From positions 1 to 22,480 of the forward strand of contig MVCS01000011.1 of the NCBI GenBank assembly GCA_002049885.1: a stretch of 22,480 nt of DNA. Reading direction: 5' to 3'. Of this stretch, positions 15,522-22,480 are shown one piece after another. Under the pieces are notes generated by a model. That model did no database searches, was not told the origin of the DNA, and worked only from the letters and a program-made list of their open reading frames with translations. Position numbers and translations under genes: made by a program. The DNA comes from Planctomycetales bacterium 4484_123. Lineage in GTDB: Bacteria > Planctomycetota > Phycisphaerae > SM23-33. Every line of letters starts with the position of its first letter. The first letter of the stretch is position 1.

Positions 15522-17264
15522 TCAGCAGGCCTTCTCGATGGCGGCCGGCTGGCGGTTGACCGCCGCGATGTCGGCGGGGCTGAACTTCATCCTCCGGCCA
15601 TAGGTCATCAGCCCGTTGACCTCCTGTTCGACGTCGTACAGCTGCGTGTAGCAGAAGCCGCACATCCGCGGATGCCGCAGCAGCGTGGTGGTCAGCGCCC
15701 GGTACCGCCGCAGGAACTCTCTCTTGGTCCTCGGCCTCTGGCCGTAGCCCCAGCCAGCGGCGTCGTTCTTTTGCCCGGGGTTCCACCAAATGCCACCGTA
15801 CTCGCTGACGAAAAAGGGCTGGCCGGCATACGGCGCCTGTCCGGGGTGATTGTAGAACGGCTCGCCGCCGCGGGCGAACCGGCGGAACAGGGCGGCGAAT
15901 CTCCGCGGGTCCTGTTCGTAGCAGTGGCAGTCGTACACGTCAGTGCGGTAATGGTGGTAGCCGGAGGAGTCGATCACGGGGCGGGTCGGGTCCAGGGCCC
16001 TGGTCAGCTCGTACACGTCGCACTGGCCTTGGGGGTCGGCCCAGGGCCGGCCCTCGTTGAAGGGGCACCAGCCGACGACGCTGGGGTGGTTGAAATCGCG
16101 GAGGACGACCTGGGTCCACTCGGCGGCCAGCCGGCGCAGGGCCTCGCCATTGTCACGCTCGATGCCCCAATCGCCGAACTCGCCCCAGAGAAGGTATCCC
16201 AGCCGGTCGGCCCAGTAGAGGAACCGCGGCTCGAAGACCTTCTGATGCAGCCGGGCACCGTTGAATCCGAGCTGCTGGGCGGAGGCGATGTCGCGCTTCA
16301 GGTCGGAGTCGCGCGGGGCGGTGTAGAGACCGGCGGGGTAATAGCCCTGGTCCAGCACCAGTCGCTGAAAGACGGGCCTGTCGTTCAGGTAGATGGCCGG
16401 CGGGGCCAAGGTGATGGTCCGCAAGCCGAAATAGCTGGCCACCTCGTCCACCACCTGCTGCCCGTCGGAGAGGGTCAGCTCCAGGTCGTACAGGAACGGG
16501 TCCTCCAGGTCCCAGTTGCGGACGTAGCTGAGCTCCAGCGTGCAGGCAGCCACGGAGCTGTTGGCGGCCACGCTCGCCTGGCCCACGGGCCGGCCGGCGG
16601 CTCGGGCGACCGCCGCCAGCGTCAGGCCCTTGTGAGGACGGTCGATCTCGACCTGCACGCACAGCCTCCCCCCGGGGGCGTCGGGGACCATCCGCAGGGA
16701 ACGGATGTAGGCCGGCCCGACCGGCTCGAGCCACACGCTCTGCCAGATGCCGGTGATGCGACTGTAACGACAGCCATAGCTCTCATGGCGCTGAGACTGC
16801 TTGCCACAAGGCTGGAGGCCCGTGCGGTTGTCATCGACGGCCCGCACCACCAGCAGATTCGAGCCGCTCTTGAGGGTCGAAGTGATCTCGAAGGCGAACG
16901 GGCTGTAGCCTCCGCGATGGAACCCCACGCGCTGGCCGTTGACCCACACCGTCGCCTCGTAGTCCACCGCCCCGAAGTGCAGCAGCACCCGCCGGCGCCG
17001 CCATGAAGCGGGGACGACGAACCGCCGCGCATACCAGACGCAGGGCATGAAGTCCCGGCAGCCTATGCCCGAAAGCCTGCTCTCCGGGGCGAACGGCACG
17101 ACGATGCGCTCCGCCAGCCGGGCCCTGGCGGGCCAGCCCAGGGCCTCGCCGTTGCCGCCGGCATCAATGGCGAAGTTCCACCGGCCATTGAGGCACAACC
17201 AGTCCTTCCGCACCAACTGCGGGCGAGGATACTCCCCGCGGGGCAGGTCACGGCCCGAGGGCAT
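15522..17264 (-). CDS. Glycoside hydrolase family 2 protein (beta-galactosidase/beta-glucuronidase type)
   Basis: A 580-residue GH2 enzyme with the normal three-part layout: jelly-roll domain (about 18-180; LNGRWNFAID, WYARRFVVP, then HFGAVDYEATVWVNGQRVG), an immunoglobulin-like domain (about 185-290), and a TIM barrel (about 295-580; GFNGARLHQKV, LLWGEFGDWG). The expected acid/base Glu is E404 in GWCPFNEGRP and the nucleophile is E488 in PFFVSEYGG, so it should be active. Substrate cannot be told from sequence. No signal peptide is visible from this start, so it probably acts in the cytoplasm on imported oligosaccharides. ATG 17264 is chosen because GAAAGGAA lies about 7 bases upstream; a start at 17381 would add 39 residues with no domain character. 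It is divergent from the zinc-ribbon protein gene. Confidence 0.92.
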   Translation of the reverse strand: MPSGRDLPRGEYPRPQLVRKDWLCLNGRWNFAIDAGGNGEALGWPARARLAERIVVPFAPESRLSGIGCRDFMPCVWYARRFVVPASWRRRRVLLHFGAVDYEATVWVNGQRVGFHRGGYSPFAFEITSTLKSGSNLLVVRAVDDNRTGLQPCGKQSQRHESYGCRYSRITGIWQSVWLEPVGPAYIRSLRMVPDAPGGRLCVQVEIDRPHKGLTLAAVARAAGRPVGQASVAANSSVAACTLELSYVRNWDLEDPFLYDLELTLSDGQQVVDEVASYFGLRTITLAPPAIYLNDRPVFQRLVLDQGYYPAGLYTAPRDSDLKRDIASAQQLGFNGARLHQKVFEPRFLYWADRLGYLLWGEFGDWGIERDNGEALRRLAAEWTQVVLRDFNHPSVVGWCPFNEGRPWADPQGQCDVYELTRALDPTRPVIDSSGYHHYRTDVYDCHCYEQDPRRFAALFRRFARGGEPFYNHPGQAPYAGQPFFVSEYGGIWWNPGQKNDAAGWGYGQRPRTKREFLRRYRALTTTLLRHPRMCGFCYTQLYDVEQEVNGLMTYGRRMKFSPADIAAVNRQPAAIEKAC

Positions 17265-17342
17265 CGCCAGGTTCCTTTCACAACGGCCAACCGGGAGTCG
17301 CGGCACCGGCGGCGCCGAGCCCGGCAGCACCGGCAAAAGAGC

Positions 17343-17371
17343 TTGTCCGAGACCGACCTGGGGCGTACATT
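17343..17371 (+). promoter_or_regulatory. Candidate sigma-70-type promoter for the zinc-ribbon protein gene
   Basis: TTGTCC (17343-17348) and TACATT (17366-17371) are separated by exactly 17 bases, each matching the consensus at 4 of 6 positions. The pair lies about 45 bases before the ATG in a divergent intergenic region. Function is inferred. Confidence 0.4.
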
Positions 17372-17416
17372 GTGGACGCAACCGTGTATCAGATTCGGCT
17401 CAGGTAGTCGAGGGCG

Positions 17417-19336
17417 ATGATGATTCGTTTCACCTGCCCGCACTGCGGTCGCTACGTGCGCGTCTCCGACGCCCACGGCGGCAAGAAGGGCCAATGCCCC
17501 TACTGCCACCAGATCGTGGCCATCCCCACGGCATCGGAGGCAGGGCCAGAGCCCGGAGGCGACGAGGTGGCCGAACTGGCGGCCGTGGCGGCTGCGAGCG
17601 ATGCCGACGAGGCCGAAGAGACCCCTCCTCCGCCCCCACCACACCACACCGAGGACGTCCCTACCGAGGAAGAACCCGAGCCGGAGCTGCTCCCGCCCAC
17701 TGACCCACGCTATCAGACAGACAAGTTGGATGCGGTGACCGATACAGAAGGCCCGCCCGAGCAGGCCGAGACACCGCCGCCCGGCCCCGGGGCGGTCGCC
17801 CCGTCGGCGGCCCCGGCCACAGCGGCCAGGGGCAAGCGCGGAGCCCTGTTCTGGGGCTTGGTGATCGGCGGAGGCTTGCTGGCCCTGGGCGTGGTTGCCA
17901 TGGGTGTGGTCTTCGTGGCGGTGCTGTTGCAAGGAGCCGGCATCGAGGCCGAGGGGGGCCAGCCCGGGCCGGCGACCGCCGCGACGTCCGTGGTCGAGCG
18001 GCCCGGACCCGAGCGCACGCCCCAGCCGACACCCCAGCCGGCGGAGGCCAAGACCTCCCTGCCGCTGTCAGCGGCCATCCTGAACGCCACCGCCCATGCC
18101 CCGGCCGACGCCTTCTGCATGTTCTACGTGGACCTGGCCCGCACGGCCAAGGCGGTGGCCAAGATCCCCCCCCGGGCCGAGGAGGTGGCCGCCGCCATCG
18201 GCACCAGCAAGCTCTGGCAAGAGGCGGACAAGCGTGTCGAAGAAGGCTCCATGCCCAGCTCCGTCACGCTGTTCCTGACGCGGCAGAGCGAGCCGGCCGG
18301 CGAACTGTTCGAAAAGCTCTACGGGGTCATATCAGACGGGACCATCGATCCCGCCGAAGGACTGTGGGGCCTGACTGACGCCAAGCACCCCCTGCCCCAC
18401 TTTCTGCTGCGGATGACCGGCCCGGCCACGAAGCACTACTCCGCAGAGCTGCTGGCCACGGCCCGGAAGTTCTATCCCAACCTGCCCCCCGCGTCGGACA
18501 AGGTCGTCACCTGCGCAGGGCTGCGGCTGTCGCCGGCGGGATTGGCCGGCCCGGAGGAGTTGCTCCTGGGGACCAAGGAGACCCTCGCGCCCGAAGGTGC
18601 GGCCAGGAAGAACGTCGAGCAGCAGCAACGGCTGCGAGAGCTGCTGAAAAAGGTCGAGACGGATCGGCCGGTGGTGGGCTGGGTTGTGCTGGCCGGCTTG
18701 GGCAAGGCCCTGGAGAGCGCCCTGGGTCGAGCCGAGCGGCCCGTGCCGTGGGTGACCAGCAAGACCAATCTCCTGTTCGCCCTGGACCCCAAGCCCGACG
18801 GGCTGGCGACGATAGTGCTGGCCGACCCGGCCCCGGGGTCCATGAGACTGCTCAAGGCGGAGGTCCAGCCAATGGCGGTGGAGGCCGACGGGCCGGACCT
18901 TCGCATCACCGGGCTGAGCAGCGAGGGCCTGCCGGTGCTGGCCAAGCTGATGCCGGGCTTCCAGGACGTGGTGCTGCCGGGCTTGGCCATGGCCCAGCCG
19001 ATCGAGTCGCGCCTGGCAAAGGCCCAGCCGCCTCAGCCGCAACCCCAGCCGAGCCCGCAGCCCACACCGCAGCCGAAGACCCAGCCGAGGCCCGCCCCCG
19101 GCCCGAAGGTCACGCTCAAGTGCATCTGCTTCAATCCCAACTGCACTACCAAGCACAAGCCCTTCGATGTGGATAAGTCCAAGATACCGGCGGAGGTGCT
19201 GGCGGGCAACGCCCCGCTGGTCTGTCCCCACTGCCACCAGCCCACGGCGGTGGTGGCCGTCAAGTGCCCGCACTGCGGAAAGTACACCCCCCAGACGCTG
19301 CCGAATTGCGAGCACTGCGGCAAGCCGCTGAGATGA
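17417..19336 (+). CDS. Membrane protein with N-terminal MJ0042-like zinc ribbon and C-terminal zinc ribbons
   Basis: A 639-residue protein whose central domain I do not recognise. Residues 5-37 form an MJ0042-type zinc ribbon (FTCPHCGRYVRV, then GQCPYCHQIVAIP). A long acidic and proline-rich linker follows (about 40-135), then one transmembrane helix at about 143-172. Residues about 205-530 form a globular region (DAFCMFYVDLARTAKAVAKI, DGTIDPAEGLWGLTD). A Pro-Gln repeat linker at about 538-562 leads to a Cys-rich end (about 565-639) with CIC/C, CPHCHQP, CPHCGKY and CEHCGKP motifs, probably two or three zinc ribbons. A single helix would put the two ribbon sets on opposite sides of the membrane. 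The ATG at 17420 has GAGGG 5 bases upstream and is as likely as 17417. larA follows after 47 bp. Confidence 0.82.
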   Translation: MMIRFTCPHCGRYVRVSDAHGGKKGQCPYCHQIVAIPTASEAGPEPGGDEVAELAAVAAASDADEAEETPPPPPPHHTEDVPTEEEPEPELLPPTDPRYQTDKLDAVTDTEGPPEQAETPPPGPGAVAPSAAPATAARGKRGALFWGLVIGGGLLALGVVAMGVVFVAVLLQGAGIEAEGGQPGPATAATSVVERPGPERTPQPTPQPAEAKTSLPLSAAILNATAHAPADAFCMFYVDLARTAKAVAKIPPRAEEVAAAIGTSKLWQEADKRVEEGSMPSSVTLFLTRQSEPAGELFEKLYGVISDGTIDPAEGLWGLTDAKHPLPHFLLRMTGPATKHYSAELLATARKFYPNLPPASDKVVTCAGLRLSPAGLAGPEELLLGTKETLAPEGAARKNVEQQQRLRELLKKVETDRPVVGWVVLAGLGKALESALGRAERPVPWVTSKTNLLFALDPKPDGLATIVLADPAPGSMRLLKAEVQPMAVEADGPDLRITGLSSEGLPVLAKLMPGFQDVVLPGLAMAQPIESRLAKAQPPQPQPQPSPQPTPQPKTQPRPAPGPKVTLKCICFNPNCTTKHKPFDVDKSKIPAEVLAGNAPLVCPHCHQPTAVVAVKCPHCGKYTPQTLPNCEHCGKPLR

Positions 19337-19383
19337 GGACGACCCGGCGGCGGCCGACGGGCCCTCCCAGGCGTGGCTGAAGC

Positions 19384-20742
19384 ATGCCCAGAGCCAGCGA
19401 GAAGACAGTCCGGCTGCTCTACGGGAGGGGGGGAACCGTCCTCCGCGTCCCGGAGCGGGCGGAGGTGCTGGAGGCCCGGGACGTCCCAGCCTTGGCGGAC
19501 CCGGCCGACGCCGTGGTCGAGGCCCTGGGCCAGCCCATCGACTCGCCGCCACTGGCCGAGCTGATAAAGCAGCGTGCTCCCGGCACGGTCGCGATCACCA
19601 TCTCTGACATCACCCGCCCGGTGCCCAACAGGCTGTTCCTGCCGCCGATGCTGGATGTCCTCAACGCCGCGGGCGTGGCCGACTCCCGGATCGTCATCAT
19701 CATCGGCACGGGCATGCACCGGCCGAGCACGCCCCAGGAGCGGCTCAGACTGGCAGGCGAGGACATCCTTTCGCGCATCGAGGTCATCGACCACGTGGCC
19801 GCCGACAGCGACAGCCTGGTAAGGGTCAGCGACGACCCGCCGGTGAGCGTCAACCGGCGCTTCGCGGAAGCCGACTTCCGCATCGTCACCGGCTACATCG
19901 AGCCGCACTTCATGGCGGGTTTCTCCGGCGGGCGGAAAGGCGTATGCCCCGCCCTGGTGGACCTGGCCACGGTGCAGCGGTTCCACGGCTACGAGACGCT
20001 GGCCGACCCGCGTGCCGACAACGGCGTGCTGGATGGCAACCCCTGCCATGAGATCGCCCTGGCTGTGGCCCGGGCGGTGAGTGTCGATTTCCTCTTCAAC
20101 GTGGCCGTCACCCGACACCAGGGCCCGGCAAAGGACGGCGACAGCGAACGCCAAATCGCCGGCATCTACTGCGGCGAACTGGAGGCCGCCCACCTCGCCG
20201 GTTGCCGGGACGTGGCCAAGTGGAGCTCCGCCGATATCGAAGGCAGCTATGACCTGGTCATCACCTGCGGCGGAGGCTATCCCCTCGACGCCACCTTCTA
20301 CCAGACGGTCAAGTGCATGTGCACAGCCCTGCCGGCGCTGAACGAAGGCTCCACCCTGCTGGTGATCTCGGAGTGCTCCGAACAGCTCGGCTCGAAGGCC
20401 TACACCGAACTGATGCTCGGCTACGACAACGATTGGCGCGGCTTCCTCGCCGACATCGAGGCGAACAAAGACCACACCCGGCTCGACCAGTGGGAGTTCC
20501 AGATGCAGGCACGGGTGCTGGCGCGGATCGGGCTGGCCAAGCTTTGGTTCGCCAGCGACGGCATCCCCGAAGAGGTCCAGAGACACATCGCCGTCAGACC
20601 GCTGCTGGGCCGGGGCGACGCCCGCAGCCGAGCTCAGCGGGCCATCGAAGACTACCTCGCCGACCGGCCCGACGCGCGCATCGCCGTCATTCCCGAAGGC
20701 CCCTACGTGATGCTCCGGCAAAGGGCACAGAGCCGGCGGTAG
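19384..20742 (+). CDS. larA: LarA-family protein (nickel-pincer nucleotide-dependent lactate racemase type, DUF2088)
   Basis: The LarA family uses a nickel-pincer nucleotide cofactor for racemisation of lactate or related 2-hydroxyacids. The 452 residues cover both domains. The positions that bind the cofactor and nickel in Lactobacillus plantarum LarA (H108, H174, K184, H200) are matched by H112 in GTGMHRP, H175 in GYIEPHFMAGF, K185 in SGGRKG and H201 in QRFHGY. DITRPVPNRLFLPPMLDVL is also typical. It is therefore likely a functional cofactor-binding enzyme, but many LarA homologs act on substrates other than lactate, so the substrate is open. The cofactor genes larB, larC and larE are not in the window. 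The ATG has only a weak ribosome site. The gene converges on serA with about 254 bp between. Confidence 0.88.
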   Translation: MPRASEKTVRLLYGRGGTVLRVPERAEVLEARDVPALADPADAVVEALGQPIDSPPLAELIKQRAPGTVAITISDITRPVPNRLFLPPMLDVLNAAGVADSRIVIIIGTGMHRPSTPQERLRLAGEDILSRIEVIDHVAADSDSLVRVSDDPPVSVNRRFAEADFRIVTGYIEPHFMAGFSGGRKGVCPALVDLATVQRFHGYETLADPRADNGVLDGNPCHEIALAVARAVSVDFLFNVAVTRHQGPAKDGDSERQIAGIYCGELEAAHLAGCRDVAKWSSADIEGSYDLVITCGGGYPLDATFYQTVKCMCTALPALNEGSTLLVISECSEQLGSKAYTELMLGYDNDWRGFLADIEANKDHTRLDQWEFQMQARVLARIGLAKLWFASDGIPEEVQRHIAVRPLLGRGDARSRAQRAIEDYLADRPDARIAVIPEGPYVMLRQRAQSRR

Positions 20743-20941
20743 CCCCGGAACGACCAGCCCGCCGCACAGGCCAGCGGTCGCAGTGTGGGCCTGCTGCCCG
20801 CTCGGTGTCGGCGGCCCCAGCCCACCTGCCAAGTGGCGCTACTCGCGCCCGGGGCCGGGGAGAAAACCGCCCGGAGACATCGGACAGCAGCGCCTCGCCG
20901 GACCATGGGCTTGGGTTGACCCTGTTGCCGTCAACGACCTC

Positions 20942-20964
20942 CGGCGCGGGACAAACCCGCGCCG
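20942..20964. terminator. Strong hairpin between convergent larA and serA
   Basis: A perfect 9-bp inverted repeat, CGGCGCGGG and CCCGCGCCG, flanks the loop ACAAA. It lies about 200 bp past the larA stop and 32 bp past the serA stop. No T-tract follows on either strand, so it could be a bidirectional terminator or an mRNA 3'-end protecting structure. I see no other gene or element in the 254-bp gap (20743-20996). Confidence 0.5.
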
Positions 20965-20996
20965 AAGCAACTCGCCGCAAGCTTCCTCGAGGCGCG

Positions 20997-22480
20997 TCAG
21001 TCCTCCCCCTGCTCCAGTGGCAGCGGGGGCAACTCCAGATAGTACACGTCCTGGACGAACTCGAAGGAGCGGATCTCGTCCAGCACTTCCTCAGGCGGCT
21101 TGGAGTCCAGGTTGATGCCCACCAGCGCCAGGCCGGAGCGTTTCTTCCGGGAGAAGGTCAGGTCGGCGATGTTGATGCCCCGGTTGCCGAAGGCCGTGCC
21201 GTACTGTCCCAGCACGCCCGGCTTGTCCATGTTGTGGATGATGACCACATGGCCTTCGGGCTTCAGCTCCATGTGGTAGCCGTCGATGGCCAGCACGCGC
21301 GGGAACTTGCTGCCGAAGATGGTTCCCACGGCGGAGCGGCTGGCCTGGTCGGTCTGAAGCTTGACCTGCACCAGGTTGGCGAACTCCTTCACCTTTGCCG
21401 TGGTGACCTGTTCGACCTCGATGCCGCGCTGCTGGGCCAAGACGGGGGCATTGATGAGGTTCACGGGGGCGTCCATGTATCGCCGCAGCAGTCCCATCAG
21501 CAGGTACGTGGTCAGCGGCGAGACGTTCATGTCGGCGATGGCGCCACGGTAGACGACCTCCAGGCGGGTGGGTGCGCCGGCCGTGATGCCGGACAACAGC
21601 ATGCCCATTCGCATGGCCAGTTCCGTGTAGGGTTGGAGCAAGGCGGGCAGGGCCTTGTCGAAGCCCGGGGCGTTGAGAGCGTTGCGGATGCCCTCGCCGC
21701 GCAGGGCCGCCACCAGTTGCTGGGCAGCGTCCAGCGCCACCTGGTCCTGGGCCTCCTCGGTGCTGGCGCCGAGGTGGGGCACGGCCAGGACGTTGGGGTG
21801 GGCGATGAGCTTGCGCTCGACCTCCGAGTCGGGCGGCTCGGCGGTCCATACGTCGATGGCCGCCCCGGCCACCTTGCCCGATTCCAGCCCCTCCAAGAGG
21901 GCCTGCGGGTCGATGATGCCGCCCCGGGCGACGTTGATGAGCCGGACGCCGTTTTTCATCAGCGCAATCTGGTCGCGCCCGATCATGCCGGTGGTCTCGG
22001 CGTTCTTGGGCACATGCACGGTGATGTAGTCGCAGCGCTTGCACAGCTCGGCGAGGGTCTTGACCCGCTCGAACGACCCGTGCGGGCACTGGCCGGCGAA
22101 GTACGGGTCATAGGCCAACACCCGCATCTCCATCGCCAGGGCACGCTTGGCCACGGCCGTGCCGATCCGGCCCAGGCCCACGATGCCCAGCGTCTTGCCC
22201 GCCAACTGCGTCCCCTGGAAGTTCTTTCTTTCCCACGCCCCGCCCACCAGCGACTGGTTGGCCGGGACTATCTTCCGCGACAGCGCCAGCATCAGCGCCC
22301 AGGTCAGTTCGCAGGTGGAGACGGTGTTGCCGCCCGGAGTGTTCATCACCACCACGCCCTTGGCCGTGGCCGTGGGCACGTCCACGTTGTCCACGCCCAC
22401 ACCGGCCCGGGCGATGCACTTGAGATTGCCGGGCTTGGCGAGCACCTCGCCCGTGACCTGCACCCCCGAACGGATTATCA
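20997..22480 (-). CDS. serA: D-3-phosphoglycerate dehydrogenase, long form, 5' end cut by window edge
   Basis: SerA oxidises 3-phosphoglycerate with NAD in the first step of serine synthesis. About 494 residues are present. The frame continues to the right edge (codons reading IIRSGVQVTGEVLA), so the start lies outside the window and the GTG at 22463 is internal. The NAD-binding domain has GKTLGIVGLGRIGTAVAKRA. The catalytic trio is present: Arg in LINVARGGIID, Glu in DVWTAEPP and His in VPHLGASTEEAQ. An intervening ASB-type domain follows, and the protein ends with an ACT domain (HVVIIHNMDKPGVLGQYGTAF), the usual serine-sensing site in long-form enzymes. This layout matches the roughly 525-residue type found in Mycobacterium and Bacillus. 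Confidence 0.95.
   Translation of the reverse strand, partial: IIRSGVQVTGEVLAKPGNLKCIARAGVGVDNVDVPTATAKGVVVMNTPGGNTVSTCELTWALMLALSRKIVPANQSLVGGAWERKNFQGTQLAGKTLGIVGLGRIGTAVAKRALAMEMRVLAYDPYFAGQCPHGSFERVKTLAELCKRCDYITVHVPKNAETTGMIGRDQIALMKNGVRLINVARGGIIDPQALLEGLESGKVAGAAIDVWTAEPPDSEVERKLIAHPNVLAVPHLGASTEEAQDQVALDAAQQLVAALRGEGIRNALNAPGFDKALPALLQPYTELAMRMGMLLSGITAGAPTRLEVVYRGAIADMNVSPLTTYLLMGLLRRYMDAPVNLINAPVLAQQRGIEVEQVTTAKVKEFANLVQVKLQTDQASRSAVGTIFGSKFPRVLAIDGYHMELKPEGHVVIIHNMDKPGVLGQYGTAFGNRGINIADLTFSRKKRSGLALVGINLDSKPPEEVLDEIRSFEFVQDVYYLELPPLPLEQGED

Noticed and set aside
19030..19100. CAGCC-rich tandem-like repeat suggestive of a DNA repeat element
   Set aside because: It lies inside the zinc-ribbon protein gene and simply encodes the Pro-Gln linker.
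19033..20832. Long open frame antisense to larA
   Set aside because: It mirrors larA codon structure and has no recognisable motif; the LarA reading has all cofactor residues.

Overview
The window is GC-rich, densely coded bacterial chromosome (about two-thirds GC by eye) with no rRNA, tRNA, CRISPR array, transposase or phage gene that I can see. The protein content points to a Planctomycetota bacterium, perhaps class Phycisphaerae. The clues are an MJ0042-type zinc-ribbon membrane protein, a secreted HEAT plus PQQ-propeller protein, a CBM9-like lipoprotein, a LarA-family protein, LpxI-type lipid A genes and a cytosolic-looking GH2 enzyme. This assignment is inference from gene content; no rRNA is present to confirm it.

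Layout. (1) 1-5126, plus strand: the 3' part of ptsI (enzyme I of the PTS), a stand-alone DUF2344 protein, an RNase E/G with a long basic tail, and a small secreted coiled-coil protein. The DUF2344 and RNase genes overlap by ATGA. (2) 5157-10998, minus strand: pgk, a frameshifted HEAT/PQQ-propeller gene, rpe and accD form a tight run with 4-bp overlaps at two junctions. A TolB-like propeller gene follows after about 210 bp that contain a three-copy 9-bp repeat. (3) 11283-13410: a small plus-strand gene converges on lpxI, and the two stop codons share one CTAG. lpxI and lpxD overlap by GTGA. (4) 13604-15485: an orphan STAS anti-sigma-factor-antagonist gene (minus) with a terminator-like hairpin, divergent from a CBM9-like lipoprotein gene and yhbY (plus). 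(5) 15522-20742: a GH2 glycosidase gene (minus) divergent from the zinc-ribbon membrane protein gene and larA (plus). (6) 20997-22480: serA (minus), cut by the right edge and convergent with larA, with a strong hairpin between them.

Most of this is housekeeping: sugar transport phosphorylation, RNA processing, glycolysis and the Calvin/pentose phosphate branch, fatty-acid initiation, lipid A, serine synthesis and ribosome assembly. Scattered polysaccharide-related and envelope genes are mixed in. I did not find a convincing novel multi-gene system. The items most worth a second look are the zinc-ribbon protein predicted to have ribbons on both sides of the membrane, the secreted PQQ protein embedded in the pgk-rpe-accD run (with an apparent one-base deletion), the RNase E/G tail, and the tiny conserved-looking gene sharing its stop with lpxI.
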